Source: Sporolactobacillus sp. Y61 (GTDB taxonomy: Bacteria; Bacillota; Bacilli; Bacillales; Sporolactobacillaceae). Taken from it: DNA of 64,000 bases. The stretch lies in contig NZ_CP159510.1 of NCBI RefSeq assembly GCF_040529185.1, positions 124,001 to 188,000 of the forward strand, read 5' to 3'. Under the pieces are notes generated by a model. It searched no databases, was not told the DNA's origin, and saw only the letters and a program-made list of their open reading frames with translations. This document shows, one piece after another, positions 18,420 to 27,875 of this stretch (position 1 is the first letter of the stretch; each line of letters begins with the position of its first letter). The translations under genes and the position numbers were made by a program.

Positions 18420-19680
18420 AAAATCGCCAAGGGTTATCGGGTTCCCAGTTTACCCCGTTCTGCAGCGATTGACTAGTGCCATGTTCTTGATTCTGTTTTT
18501 ATGTTTCCGTTCCTGTTTCCATGGATTTGCTGCTTTCAAATGGTTTGTTGTTGTTATTACTGGGATGATGATCCATTCTGATTGTCTTGGCGCTACCTGT
18601 GTGATTCGTGATTTAGCTCAGATCCCCAAGGGGTATGAATCGATAATTCATTCTTTCCGCTCATCTACCTGATCGCTCGATTCCCTCTAGCAAATGTGGC
18701 TCCAAGTTGTTCTGAAAAACACGCGCCTCTTCGCCGAGTAGGCGATGCAGTGATTCTCGTTGGCGATGGCGTCAAATATACGAAAGAAGCACGGCGCATG
18801 CCAGGCGTCAAGAAGCTTTGTCAAGAGTCTGAGGATGTGTCCAGAGCCCGCTTCATTTTTGGCCATCTCTGGGGCGCCGGCGGCGTCCTGGTAGGAACCT
18901 TCGGCAAAGTCTTTTGCCTGCCTCTGTTCCTCAACCTTCAGGATGGCGTCAAAAACATCTCTAGTTGGGCGGACGAACACAACACACGCGAAGACTCACA
19001 TGTGGTTCAGATGGTTGACCATGGGTACGCCACGCCGCAGCTAAAGCTCTGGAGCATGTTCTTTTTCTCCTTGATCATTATTTTTTATCTGTTCCTGCGC
19101 TTCAATATGACTCGATCGGCTGAATTAGGAAGGAACGGTCAAACTCGATCTGGTGACTCGGGCTAAAGCTTCTGCTGCCGCCTATACTTATCCCGTTCAA
19201 ACAAGGCGAAGGGGGGCATCCGAGAAAGAAAGGTGAGAAAGTCAAAGCCAGGAGCGACGCGTTTCAGACAATCACGCTCCAACTGTATGGTAAAGAAGAA
19301 CTTGTGTCGTATCTTTGTCGAGATCTGTTATGAGATTTGGGATTATACCATGACATGCGCTTGTACTGGCTAAGAATGTGTTAGACGGCAGGAAATTCTG
19401 CCAAAACACAGACCAGTCATGGGCTTCTGAAGCAATCATTCGCCTCTATGCCTGACGCTGTACCATAGAAGCCACCTTTCGGACGATAAAGCAATCCATG
19501 GGCTCTTTTGCGTATCATGTTTAGATCCGCTCGATACCAAAACTGAAGCGCTACTTTAAAAAGGGTTGAATCCAGTGGTTGGATCAGGTGATCAACCAAA
19601 CAACCAGAAAGGAATTCTGAAAACCATAAACGCTATGGAAGTCTACATGATATGCAGTGTATCGCATTGAGACTCCTTCA
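18420..19680 (+). pseudogene. Decayed transposase (DDE type)
   Basis: Several plus-strand frames hold pieces of one transposase: RRGRPRKKGEKVKA near 19205, ITLQLYGKEELVSYLCRDLL near 19270, and EAIIRLYACRCTIEATFRTI followed by KQSMGSFAYHVWIRSIPKLK, with in-frame stops, around 19430-19550. The 5' half, from 18420, is heavily frameshifted. A hairpin-like GAAAAGGGTGCCGCAGCTCC near 19699 follows. There is no intact product. Confidence 0.65.
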
Positions 19681-19978
19681 GATGATGGCTTTAAACTATT
19701 CGAAAAGGGTGCCGCAGCTCCTTTTTCGATATTTGCGTACGCCGGTCGAAAGGCGTTGTTTCTGAAGCGAACGTATGGCCTATTTACGCCGTTCAATTTT
19801 TTGCCTGTTTGCCCGAAAACTTCGTTTAACTTAACGCAAATAATTCGAGAAAGGTAGGAAAACATTAGCAACAGACAAGAAATTGATGGTTTCTTAGATG
19901 CTTAGGACTTTTGACTGTCCAAGAACTAAGAAGCAAAAACTTATACCCATTTTTTCGGTTTTGCAGCAAAATCTTTTA

Positions 19979-21286
19979 TTACCTGATCTCTCTCCGCTCA
20001 ACAGTTGAACCTATCCCGCATTCTCGGCGATATTTTGATACAACACGTCTTGAACATTGCAATCCTTGTTCCCCGAGCAAGTCGACCAGTTTTATATCGG
20101 CAAGCGGTTTTTTCTTATCTTCATTATTAATCCATGTCCGGATCAAAGACTTGATCTTAAAAACTGAAGCAGTACCTGTTCGTGTTTCAATCCCTTTGAC
20201 AAAAAATCTTTTTAACGGATAAAGGCCGTATGGCGTCTGAACATACTTATTAGCTACAGTCCGACTGACAGTCGATTCAGCCACTTGAAGTTGTTTCGCC
20301 GCTTGGTTCATTGTTAATGACTGGAGATATTTTTCGTCTCCGGACAGAAAATAAAGTCGCTGATGCTCCATGACCAGTTGAGCAAGAGCAATAATCGTTT
20401 GTCTACGTTTGGAAAGACTTGACACCAACCAGTTGGCTTCATTCATTTTTTTACGCAGATAACTCTTGGTTTCATCATCTGCATTCTTAAAATACAACTC
20501 GAACTCAGAGCGAGCAATCGTCACTTTTGGCAGGTAACGATCTTCTAATTCCAATGCTAGATTATCCCCATTCTTAATAATTGACATATCAGGAACAACA
20601 TACTGGACTGATTCTTTATGAAAATTACGGGCAGGTGCAGGATCAAGCCTCCGGATCTCCGAGACCGCTTTCTTAACTGATTCCTCCGTTACATTCAACG
20701 ATTGACAAAGCCCCGTCCAGTCTTCTGTCAAAAAGTAGTTACTATATTCTGAGATAATCGTCTCTGCTAGTTGATTGCGGGTTTCTCTCCTCCTGAGCTG
20801 AAGAAGCAGACAATCGGTAAGAGACCGGGCACCAATGCCAGCCGGATCAAGCGACTGAACAGCCACAAGCGCCTGTTTCATACCGTCCCGATTCAATCCG
20901 GAATTTCTGAGTACCTCTTCAGGCTCCACATCTAAGTATCCATTATCATTCAGACTATCGATCAGTAGATCCGCAGCCATTAAGTATTCTTTGTCGACCT
21001 TCAACATATGAAGATCCCGATGCAGCCGTTCACGAAAATCAACCGTCTGAGCCAGTGTTTCTTCAAGCACATCGGTTGTACTTTTAGTTTGGTCTCTACC
21101 CGAATAGGAGAAATAATCAGCCTGGCGATCCGAATCTGCAAAGTTAAGTAATGGATTCTCAAGACTCTTTTCAAGAAGAATGTCTGCCAATTCCAGATTA
21201 TTATATTGCAGCAACTTCACTGACTGATACATCGCGGGTGCCATTCTTAATTGCTGGGACTGTTTCTGAACGAGTTCCAGGCTCAT
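19979..21286 (-). CDS. rpoN: RNA polymerase sigma-54 factor RpoN (SigL)
   Basis: Sigma factor recognising -24/-12 promoters and requiring AAA+ activators. The 435-residue product has the Gln-rich region I (QKQSQQLRMAPAMYQSVKLLQ), the core-binding region and DNA-binding HTH (TMNQAAKQLQVAESTVSRTV), and a C-terminal RpoN box variant (SRRVVSKYR; consensus ARRTVAKYR). ATG at 21284-21286 (MSLELV) is preferred because AGAGGTGA is then 7 bp upstream; the ATG two codons earlier touches that site. It lies between the sigma-54-dependent amide and prd operons. Confidence 0.96.
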   Translation of the reverse strand: MSLELVQKQSQQLRMAPAMYQSVKLLQYNNLELADILLEKSLENPLLNFADSDRQADYFSYSGRDQTKSTTDVLEETLAQTVDFRERLHRDLHMLKVDKEYLMAADLLIDSLNDNGYLDVEPEEVLRNSGLNRDGMKQALVAVQSLDPAGIGARSLTDCLLLQLRRRETRNQLAETIISEYSNYFLTEDWTGLCQSLNVTEESVKKAVSEIRRLDPAPARNFHKESVQYVVPDMSIIKNGDNLALELEDRYLPKVTIARSEFELYFKNADDETKSYLRKKMNEANWLVSSLSKRRQTIIALAQLVMEHQRLYFLSGDEKYLQSLTMNQAAKQLQVAESTVSRTVANKYVQTPYGLYPLKRFFVKGIETRTGTASVFKIKSLIRTWINNEDKKKPLADIKLVDLLGEQGLQCSRRVVSKYRRECGIGSTVERREIR

Positions 21287-21469
21287 CTTCATTCACCTCT
21301 TTGCTTACCATTATATCAGAAAATAGTGATAATTTTTACAGGATACTTGTGTAATGTTTTTTATAAACGCAGAATGTTCCAACTACCAAACAGTAGATTA
21401 CTTGAATATATTCACCAGCTGGTTGTTATCTATACCGGCGTTAGAAAAACTAGCCCTTACGAAGTGCGG

Positions 21470-21620
21470 AGTTAAGACCGTGTAATTGTGTAAAAAGACT
21501 ATCTGAATAAGAAAAAATGAAGAGCGTGGGGTTCTGTTTTTTTCCGGAGGGGGCCAGTCCCCTCCTCAATCGATCAAAGTTTTTCATTTCATAACTTTGT
21601 CATTTTGAATGTATGTCAAT
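21470..21620 (-). mobile_element. Orphan end of an IS256-type element
   Basis: AGTTAAGACCGTGTAATTGT followed by GTAAAAAG matches the right inverted repeat of the complete IS256-type element (AGTTGAGTCCGTATAATTGT). About 130 bp of subterminal sequence is also similar, including the palindrome-like GGAGGGGGCCAGTCCCCTCC. No transposase remains. It is the relic of an older related insertion just upstream of rpoN. Confidence 0.75.
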
Positions 21621-21656
21621 ATATTGGACACAAAAAAGTTGCCAGATGATGTGAAC

Positions 21657-21693
21657 CCCCTAAAGTTGAATTTTGTTCGTCCAACTTTAGGGG
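21657..21693. repeat. Hairpin between IS relic and permease
   Basis: CCCCTAAAGTTG and CAACTTTAGGGG form a perfect 12-bp stem across a 13-nt loop. It lies 50 bp after the permease stop and could stop minus-strand transcripts, but there is no U-tract on that side. It could instead be an IS end. Confidence 0.5.
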
Positions 21694-21743
21694 CTCAGTT
21701 TCAAAAAAAGGATCTTAGTAAATGTCTGCTCATAAAAGTGTGC

Positions 21744-23348
21744 CTACATCTGTCTAACTCGATTTATAGGCACTTCTTCCTCCGTTTCATCCGAAACATC
21801 ATCAATAATGGCTTTAGGCAAACCAGTATATGCGCCCCAATAATATGAGGTAACTGAAATAGCCGTCACCACAATAAAATCCCATGGCTGAGAGACCATT
21901 TCATTTCCGCCGAATGTCCCTAAGTAAGAAATAACCATCATTGCAGCGTAATAGAAGATCAACCATAGTGATGACTTGATTTGCTGAGCAAAAGATGTCT
22001 TGTCTGTTGGGACAACACGTTTAAACAGTAGATAAATAAGAAACATCACTATTTGCGATCCGAGCAGCCAGAAAATGGTATTCCAACCAGACCAATAAAC
22101 AATTAGAGAAGCAATGATAAAGGATAAGGGACCAATAATAGCCATTCCTTTTAAATAAAACGGGCGCGACAGATCGGGAGCATTTTTTCTTAAAGCAGCA
22201 GCCGATATCGGAGCAATGGCATAACTCAAGACTAAAGCAGCAGAAACAACGCTGATTAATTTCTCCCAGGAAGGAAAAGGCAAAGTCCAAAAAACAGAAA
22301 GCAGGAAAGAAAGCCATAAAGCTGAACGAGGGACACCTGATTTTTTATCAATTTTTTGAAATACCTTAAATAATGTTCCGCTTTTTGCCCAACCATACAC
22401 GACTCGGGAAGATGCTGACAGAAAAATGTTACCCGTACCCGTTGGTGAAATAATGGCATCGGATATGATAAACCACGTGAGCCACCCAAGGCCGAGACTC
22501 ACCGCAATATCTCTGAATGGAAGACTGAATTCGCTGGAAATACCACTCCAGCCTGAAGAGAGTATATTCGTTGGAATGGCACCTATAAAAGCGATTTGTA
22601 AAAAAAGATAGATAGCAGTAGCTAGGATGGTTGATAAAATCAGCGCAATAGGAATGGTTTTTTGCGGATTTTTTACCTCGCTAGCCACAGACACAATCGG
22701 CGTTAACCCAAGATAGGCGAATATAATGCCACCGACGGAAATAGCTGACTGGATACCATTAATACCAAAGGGAGAAAAACCACTCACTGTGAAATTCTCA
22801 AACTTGATTTGAGTTAACAGAACAACGATTGTCAGTAAGGGAACAATAAACTTAAATAGCGTAATTATCATATTAGATCTTGCAAAGATCTTCACACTCC
22901 AGTAATTTAGGACAAAGAATAAAATCAGTAGCAGAAATTGAAATAGCCATCCGGAAATGGTTGGCATCGTAGATCCCTCCTCAGTGAGAAAGGGTGCCCA
23001 TGAAGCCGCGTATTGGCGGGCAGCTTCAACTTCTATAGCGACAAGACTGGTATTAGCAATGAGTGTGATAAAACCCATAAGATAGCCCATTATAGACCCA
23101 TGAGAATAGACGGGGAAACGAACTATAGCGCCTGCCTGGGGAAGAGCTGCACCAAGTTCAGCAAAAATTAACCCAAGTAAAAGAATGGAAATGCCGCCGA
23201 TAACCCATGATATCAGTCCAGCTGGCCCGGCAATTGAGGCGACATGACTTGACGCGAAAAGCCATCCTGAACCAAACATAGAACCGAATCCGATAAAAAT
23301 AAGGTCTGATAATGTAATTTCTCGTTTAAATTTTCCTTGATTTAACAA
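21744..23348 (-). CDS. APC-superfamily amino acid permease
   Basis: A 534-residue inner-membrane transporter with about 12-14 hydrophobic segments. The conserved APC opening is GFGSMFGSGWLFASSHVA, and SVASEVKNPQKTIPIALILS is the usual consensus helix. It is longer than standard APC permeases (about 450-500) and resembles YveA-type aspartate symporters in general layout. It follows the prd operon in the same direction but is 480 bp away, beyond a terminator, so it is probably transcribed separately. Proline uptake or 5-aminovalerate exchange is possible from context; the substrate is not established. GAGAGGTG precedes ATG at 23346-23348. Confidence 0.88.
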   Translation of the reverse strand: MLNQGKFKREITLSDLIFIGFGSMFGSGWLFASSHVASIAGPAGLISWVIGGISILLLGLIFAELGAALPQAGAIVRFPVYSHGSIMGYLMGFITLIANTSLVAIEVEAARQYAASWAPFLTEEGSTMPTISGWLFQFLLLILFFVLNYWSVKIFARSNMIITLFKFIVPLLTIVVLLTQIKFENFTVSGFSPFGINGIQSAISVGGIIFAYLGLTPIVSVASEVKNPQKTIPIALILSTILATAIYLFLQIAFIGAIPTNILSSGWSGISSEFSLPFRDIAVSLGLGWLTWFIISDAIISPTGTGNIFLSASSRVVYGWAKSGTLFKVFQKIDKKSGVPRSALWLSFLLSVFWTLPFPSWEKLISVVSAALVLSYAIAPISAAALRKNAPDLSRPFYLKGMAIIGPLSFIIASLIVYWSGWNTIFWLLGSQIVMFLIYLLFKRVVPTDKTSFAQQIKSSLWLIFYYAAMMVISYLGTFGGNEMVSQPWDFIVVTAISVTSYYWGAYTGLPKAIIDDVSDETEEEVPINRVRQM

Positions 23349-23829
23349 AAGACGTCACCTCTCAAATATAAACTAAACATAACATGCACAATGAATTGGA
23401 TACTCGCTGTTTCATTGTTCCGTTTCTCTGAACGTTTTCAAACGTATGATTCTATCCTATCGATATCATGGTAATAAAGAAAACTTCATGTATTGGTGTA
23501 ACTTTAGGCATCAACGCTGGCTAGACTTTGTGGTTTTAAAAAAAACTTCAAACCCCTTCATCAAGAGCATCTTAAAAGTACATTTAAAATACATGAATTA
23601 GTCGTCTGTCATTCATGAATTAACAGAAAAGCAGAATTCAATATACAAAATAATCTGTATTCTCCAGGCAAGAGGGGGCTTGTCCCAAATAGCCCCACCA
23701 ATATCAAAAAGAGGCTTTTTTGGAAAGCCTCATGAATCAACAATACTTAGCCTTTCTTTCATTTTACTAACATGAATAAAAGATTCTAAGTACCGGAGGA
23801 TTTTGACAAATCAACATGAAATTTCAGAA
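23349..23829. other. Spacer between permease and aminotransferase
   Basis: About 480 bp without a gene. It contains the terminator at 23706-23732, a short inverted repeat around CATGAATTAGTCGTCTGTCA (near 23590), and A+T-rich DNA where a permease promoter should lie. I searched it for -24/-12 matches on the minus strand and found none. Confidence 0.4.
23706..23732 (-). terminator. Rho-independent terminator of the prd operon
   Basis: Read on the minus strand, GAGGCTTTCCAAAAAAGCCTC is followed immediately by TTTTT. It is about 100 bp after the aminotransferase stop and separates the prd operon from the permease gene. Confidence 0.85.
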
Positions 23830-25059
23830 TTAGCTTTGATAATTGATCTCTGTACTTGCTGCAACCGAATCTTTTAAAATTTCATAGGCCTTATCACAGT
23901 CATTCTTGCTGGCAATAAGCGGTGGTATCAGTCGAATGATACGGTCACCTATAAGCGTGACAAGCATGCGACGGTCGAAGCACCCATGCTTCACGGCGTA
24001 ACCGATCGGAGCATCAAATTCCACACCAATCATCAGACCCTTACCTCTGACCTCCTTTACATGAGGCAATGTTTGCAGCTTTTCTACTAGATATGCCCCG
24101 ACTTCCTTCGCGTTTCCAGCAAGATCCCGATCCAGCAATTCTTTTACCTCTGCATAGGCCGCCGCACAACAGACTGGATTACCGCCAAATGTGGTTCCAT
24201 GCGAACCCATTGTAAACGCCTTGCCGACTTGCTCAGTAGCGCAAATAGCAGAAATCGGCATCCCGCCGCCGAGTGCCTTGGCCATTGATACAATGTCCGG
24301 CTTAACGCCGTAATCCATGTAGGCCATAATTTTACCGCTCCGGCACCAGCCGCACTGTACTTCATCAAAAAGCAACAGCAGCCCCTTCTCTTGACATAAC
24401 GCGACAATTCCCTTCATAAATTCTGGAGTCGCCGGCTTAACGCCACCTTCACCCTGGATCGGTTCTAGCATAATCGCAATAGTATCATCCGTAACCTTGG
24501 AACGAAAATCATCCACATTGTTAAATTCAGCATAGCTGAACCCAGGGAGCATTGGTTTGAATCCAATCTGGCAGGCATTGTCTGGCTGTCCTGTCGCTGA
24601 CAGAGCGCCATAAGTTCGTCCGTGGAAGCTGCCTTTAGCGGTCACGATGTGGTATTTGTTCGGTCCATATTTTGTCACACCATACTTGCGGGCCATTTTA
24701 ATCATGGCTTCATTGGCTTCGGTCCCTGTGCTTTGAAAAAAGATTTTATCCATGTGCAATGTCTCGCAGATCAGCTCCGCAAGCAATGCCTGGGGTATAG
24801 TATAGGGATAATTGAAGGTATGCATGATCTCGCCGACTTGATCACGAACAGCCGCTACAACCTTCTCATTGCAGTTACCCGCACTGTTTACGGCAATCCC
24901 GCCGTAAAAATCAAGGTAACCATTTCCCTGTTCATCGTAAAGATACATTCCCTTGGCACTTTGGGCCACGAAATCATAGCGTTCATACGTCTCAATCATA
25001 TACTTTTTTGTTAATGCTTTTATCTCGTCCGACGTTTTATGGACTTCAGATAGTTTCAT
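23830..25059 (-). CDS. Class III (PLP) aminotransferase
   Basis: A 409-residue class III aminotransferase of the acetylornithine/ornithine/4-aminobutyrate group. Features: YLDFYGGIAVNS near the N-terminus, QSTGTEANEAMIKMAR (phosphate-binding), LLFDEVQCGWCRSG (PLP-pyridine Asp) and the Schiff-base lysine in VSMAKALGGGMP. It is the last gene of the prd operon, 75 bp after prdB. The common label would be ornithine aminotransferase, feeding ornithine carbon towards proline. Because D-proline reductase makes 5-aminovalerate, a 5-aminovalerate aminotransferase (DavT/GabT type) is an equally logical role. The sequence alone does not decide. Confidence 0.9.
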   Translation of the reverse strand: MKLSEVHKTSDEIKALTKKYMIETYERYDFVAQSAKGMYLYDEQGNGYLDFYGGIAVNSAGNCNEKVVAAVRDQVGEIMHTFNYPYTIPQALLAELICETLHMDKIFFQSTGTEANEAMIKMARKYGVTKYGPNKYHIVTAKGSFHGRTYGALSATGQPDNACQIGFKPMLPGFSYAEFNNVDDFRSKVTDDTIAIMLEPIQGEGGVKPATPEFMKGIVALCQEKGLLLLFDEVQCGWCRSGKIMAYMDYGVKPDIVSMAKALGGGMPISAICATEQVGKAFTMGSHGTTFGGNPVCCAAAYAEVKELLDRDLAGNAKEVGAYLVEKLQTLPHVKEVRGKGLMIGVEFDAPIGYAVKHGCFDRRMLVTLIGDRIIRLIPPLIASKNDCDKAYEILKDSVAASTEINYQS

Positions 25060-25133
25060 AGCTTCTCACCCATCTTATATATTCTTATACACGATTAATC
25101 AGGCTTTCGATCATCCGGTTTTGCTTATCACCA

Positions 25134-25856
25134 TTAATTGTGTCTATATTCATAAGGAAGAACTCTCATCTGTCCAAATGTATCCATTTCTTCAACTGCT
25201 TTGAGCGTATCCTTCAAAATCGCTGTCTGCATCTCAATGTTGTTAGGCTCACCTGCGTTGGAACCAATTGGGACATGGGGTGCAGTGATTCGAGGCGCTC
25301 CCTGTTGTTTCGCTATCGGAGGCAGAGCAGCAATGATTGCCGTTGCAATGCCGGCGGCTTCAACAGCCCGTTCAACGATGGTTGCCGAACGATGACACGT
25401 CCCGCAGCCGCCAGTAAATAGTGCGATATCTACCCCCTCATCCTTAAGGATTTGCGCAATAGCTGGCCCGGTTTCACTCTTGAATTTTTCCACGTTGCCA
25501 CCGCCGCCCATAAAGCCAATCATTGTTGGTGCAAGTTTGCCAATATATCCTTGGGCTTGTAATTCTCTCAGACGATCAATGGGTAACATCGAATTGATAT
25601 CTTTATTGACATCACTGTTATCATATCCGCCATGACTTACCATCATTTCTGAGGTCGGTACCTCTGATGGAATCTTTCGGAACGAATAATCTCCTGATAG
25701 AACAAATCGTTTCTGAGATTTCAGATGGACACCTCCTGCGGTACATAAAGCCACTGTACATTGATTTAATGGTTTATTTAAGTCTGTCCATACTGGTTTT
25801 GGTGTAATTGGAACAAAAATCTCCGACTTTATACCTCTAGCAACTGTTAATGTCAT
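25134..25856 (-). CDS. prdB: D-proline reductase subunit PrdB, cysteine form
   Basis: A 240-residue homologue of PrdB, which with the two PrdA-derived chains reduces D-proline to 5-aminovalerate. Typical segments are GKLAPTMIGFMGGGGNVEKF and HVPIGSNAGEPNN. The redox motif reads GGCGTCHRSA with Cys151 and Cys154; in clostridial PrdB the second position is selenocysteine. The codon for Cys154 is TGT (complement of 25395-25397), not TGA, so no recoding is needed. The C-terminus is complete. It lies 17 bp after the small gene. Confidence 0.95.
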   Translation of the reverse strand: MTLTVARGIKSEIFVPITPKPVWTDLNKPLNQCTVALCTAGGVHLKSQKRFVLSGDYSFRKIPSEVPTSEMMVSHGGYDNSDVNKDINSMLPIDRLRELQAQGYIGKLAPTMIGFMGGGGNVEKFKSETGPAIAQILKDEGVDIALFTGGCGTCHRSATIVERAVEAAGIATAIIAALPPIAKQQGAPRITAPHVPIGSNAGEPNNIEMQTAILKDTLKAVEEMDTFGQMRVLPYEYRHN

Positions 25857-25873
25857 TATTTTTTCCCCTTTCT

Positions 25874-26074
25874 TTATAAAACCTGAATATAGCTTAGATA
25901 CACTTGAATCGTCTGACCAACCTGAAGCTGTTTATCAGTGATGACACATCTCATCGGAACTTGAATGATCCCCATACGACCCTTAAGCGTTACCTTGACA
26001 CCGAGATCGGTAACTTCTATGATTTTGCCAGGTAACAGGGTTGGTGTGAGTTCATAATTCACAGACAGCCACAT
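25874..26074 (-). CDS. Small prd-operon protein (CBO2463/CBO2479-like)
   Basis: A 66-residue protein (IIEVTDLGVKVTLKGRMGII, then QVPMRCVITDKQLQVGQ). It resembles the short beta-rich CBO2463/CBO2479-type proteins found in clostridial proline reductase clusters. It sits 8 bp after prdA and 17 bp before prdB, so co-translation is likely. No catalytic residues are evident and its role in the complex is unknown. Confidence 0.8.
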   Translation of the reverse strand: MWLSVNYELTPTLLPGKIIEVTDLGVKVTLKGRMGIIQVPMRCVITDKQLQVGQTIQVYLSYIQVL

Positions 26075-26082
26075 CCTTTATC

Positions 26083-27816
26083 TCAGTTATGAACAAGTTT
26101 CTGGTTTCCCTCAACCACGTCCACTGACCATTTATGGTTTGCTGGTTCGATCGGAATTCCTGCCATTTTCGTTTTCAACATGAGTAGAGCACGTTCGGCA
26201 TCCGACTGGCACAGCGTACTGTCGCCAAGAATTTCATTTTCAAATCCTTCTTTGTCTTTATTCAGTTCAACCATGGCATCCATATATTTGTTGCCGACGA
26301 CTAATTGTCCCTGATAAGCACTGAAAGAAACGCCCACGACTTCTATACCTCGGCTGCCAATCTGTTCGATATTTTCCGCAAAATCGATATGATTGTTTCC
26401 AAACCCTTCAGTTGTAACGATGGCTCCTTCTACATTCAACGCTTCTGCTAAAGCACCTAACCGAGCGGAAACAAAAGACTTTTCGTCATTTACCTGTGGA
26501 CTGCCGATAAAAACGATACCAGCCAGATCAATTTCATCATCATTTGCCATCAAATTAACCAATGGCTCCCGGAAATAATGACGGGTGTCCTCTTTTGTAG
26601 CGGGGCCGATACACGTCAGCGCATGAATCCCACCATCTCGTACTTCATTCGGAGAAAGAACGACGGGAACATTGCCAAGGTCAACATTGCGTCGCCCGCC
26701 TTTAACGCCTGCCGGCTCAACTGGAAGGATCACATTGTCATGCATCGCCCCCTGACCCATAATTTCCTTGACAAGTACGACACGTGGTCTGCCTGGCTTT
26801 TTCCAGTCATGAAATACATCCTCTTTGATACAGGCTTTAGATGGCGCCTTTTTCAGAACTTCACGGATTTCCTGAATAATATAATCACAGGCTTTATGAG
26901 CAGCGTAAGGACCACGTCGCTCCATACCGGTATTTGCTTGCACCGTTACATTGACCCGGACAATAATATCATTTACATCCGGGCAACCCGGGCGTCCGAA
27001 GCGAATCTTCTCATCAAGATACCCTTCGCAAGAACCAAACTCGTGGACTTGAACGCCTTCTTCATCGATACCGGTCAGTACGACGACGACACCATTCATC
27101 ACGTGAGTCCTTCCTGCCCCTAACGTGCCCTCCACCTTAGTTGCAATTGGAATAACGTCCATGATCGTGTTCGAATATACATGACGATTTTCCGGTGTTA
27201 TTATGTCCATGTCTACTTTCTTAACGAGGGGATCTGCTTTCAGGGATTCTTTACAGAGTCCCTTACGAATCGTCAGAATGCCGTTTTCATAATCCGTCTG
27301 TGACCCTAGATTAACTTGCTTGACTTTAAATTCTCTTTGAGTCAGCGTGCGAAGTGCTTTTTTCTCTTTTTTCTCCGGCTTTTTCTCAGATGTCTGCGGA
27401 GGAACGAAGGACAATCCGTTATTTATCCAATCAGTAGGAAGTTCAATTTGTCCTTTCAGTTCATTAATATTAAACTTAATAACGCCCTTTTGATCTTGTC
27501 CTTGTTCTGTTGCCACTGTTATAGAGTGTTCAGACCCTTGCGTTTCTGCTTTGTGAGTTATTTCGGTATAATGGCTGACTATTTTCGGTGTTAAAGGGGT
27601 CATTGCATCTGCATCTTGTTCCAAGGTCGCTCCTATGACTTGTCCGATAGCTAACGAATCATCAGGTACCGTCAGGAGACCAGATTCCTCGAGTTCGAGG
27701 AAAAGAGTCGGATCCTCGAGATCGGACGCAGAAATAATGGTTCCCTTTTGTCTCAGGCAACAAAGTACCGCTGGATCGTTTTTATGCTGGTTGACTGTTT
27801 CACTGGAAATTGACAT
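26083..27816 (-). CDS. prdA: D-proline reductase proprotein PrdA
   Basis: A 577-residue precursor that is cleaved to two chains, with a pyruvoyl group formed from cysteine at the cleavage point. The site is visible: GGIHALTCIGPATKED with Thr401-Cys402, giving chains of about 401 and 176 residues. Other conserved segments are GTLGAGRTHVMNGVVVVLTG and EIMGQGAMHDNVILPVEPAG. A Lys/Glu-rich linker lies at about residues 143-155. ATG at 27814-27816 has AAGGAGAAGG upstream. It follows prdC by 59 bp. Confidence 0.96.
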   Translation of the reverse strand: MSISSETVNQHKNDPAVLCCLRQKGTIISASDLEDPTLFLELEESGLLTVPDDSLAIGQVIGATLEQDADAMTPLTPKIVSHYTEITHKAETQGSEHSITVATEQGQDQKGVIKFNINELKGQIELPTDWINNGLSFVPPQTSEKKPEKKEKKALRTLTQREFKVKQVNLGSQTDYENGILTIRKGLCKESLKADPLVKKVDMDIITPENRHVYSNTIMDVIPIATKVEGTLGAGRTHVMNGVVVVLTGIDEEGVQVHEFGSCEGYLDEKIRFGRPGCPDVNDIIVRVNVTVQANTGMERRGPYAAHKACDYIIQEIREVLKKAPSKACIKEDVFHDWKKPGRPRVVLVKEIMGQGAMHDNVILPVEPAGVKGGRRNVDLGNVPVVLSPNEVRDGGIHALTCIGPATKEDTRHYFREPLVNLMANDDEIDLAGIVFIGSPQVNDEKSFVSARLGALAEALNVEGAIVTTEGFGNNHIDFAENIEQIGSRGIEVVGVSFSAYQGQLVVGNKYMDAMVELNKDKEGFENEILGDSTLCQSDAERALLMLKTKMAGIPIEPANHKWSVDVVEGNQKLVHN

Positions 27817-27875
27817 TTTCCTTCTCCTTTTACAAAGTGATTGGTAAATAATTAAAATGATACGATTTCACTTTT

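Noticed and set aside
19911..20222. Plus-strand frame over the 3' end of rpoN
   Set aside because: It is a shadow of rpoN; composition is unlike a protein and the minus-strand gene is unmistakable.
25395..25397. Selenocysteine codon in prdB
   Set aside because: The codon is TGT (Cys). There is no in-frame TGA, so no recoding is required.
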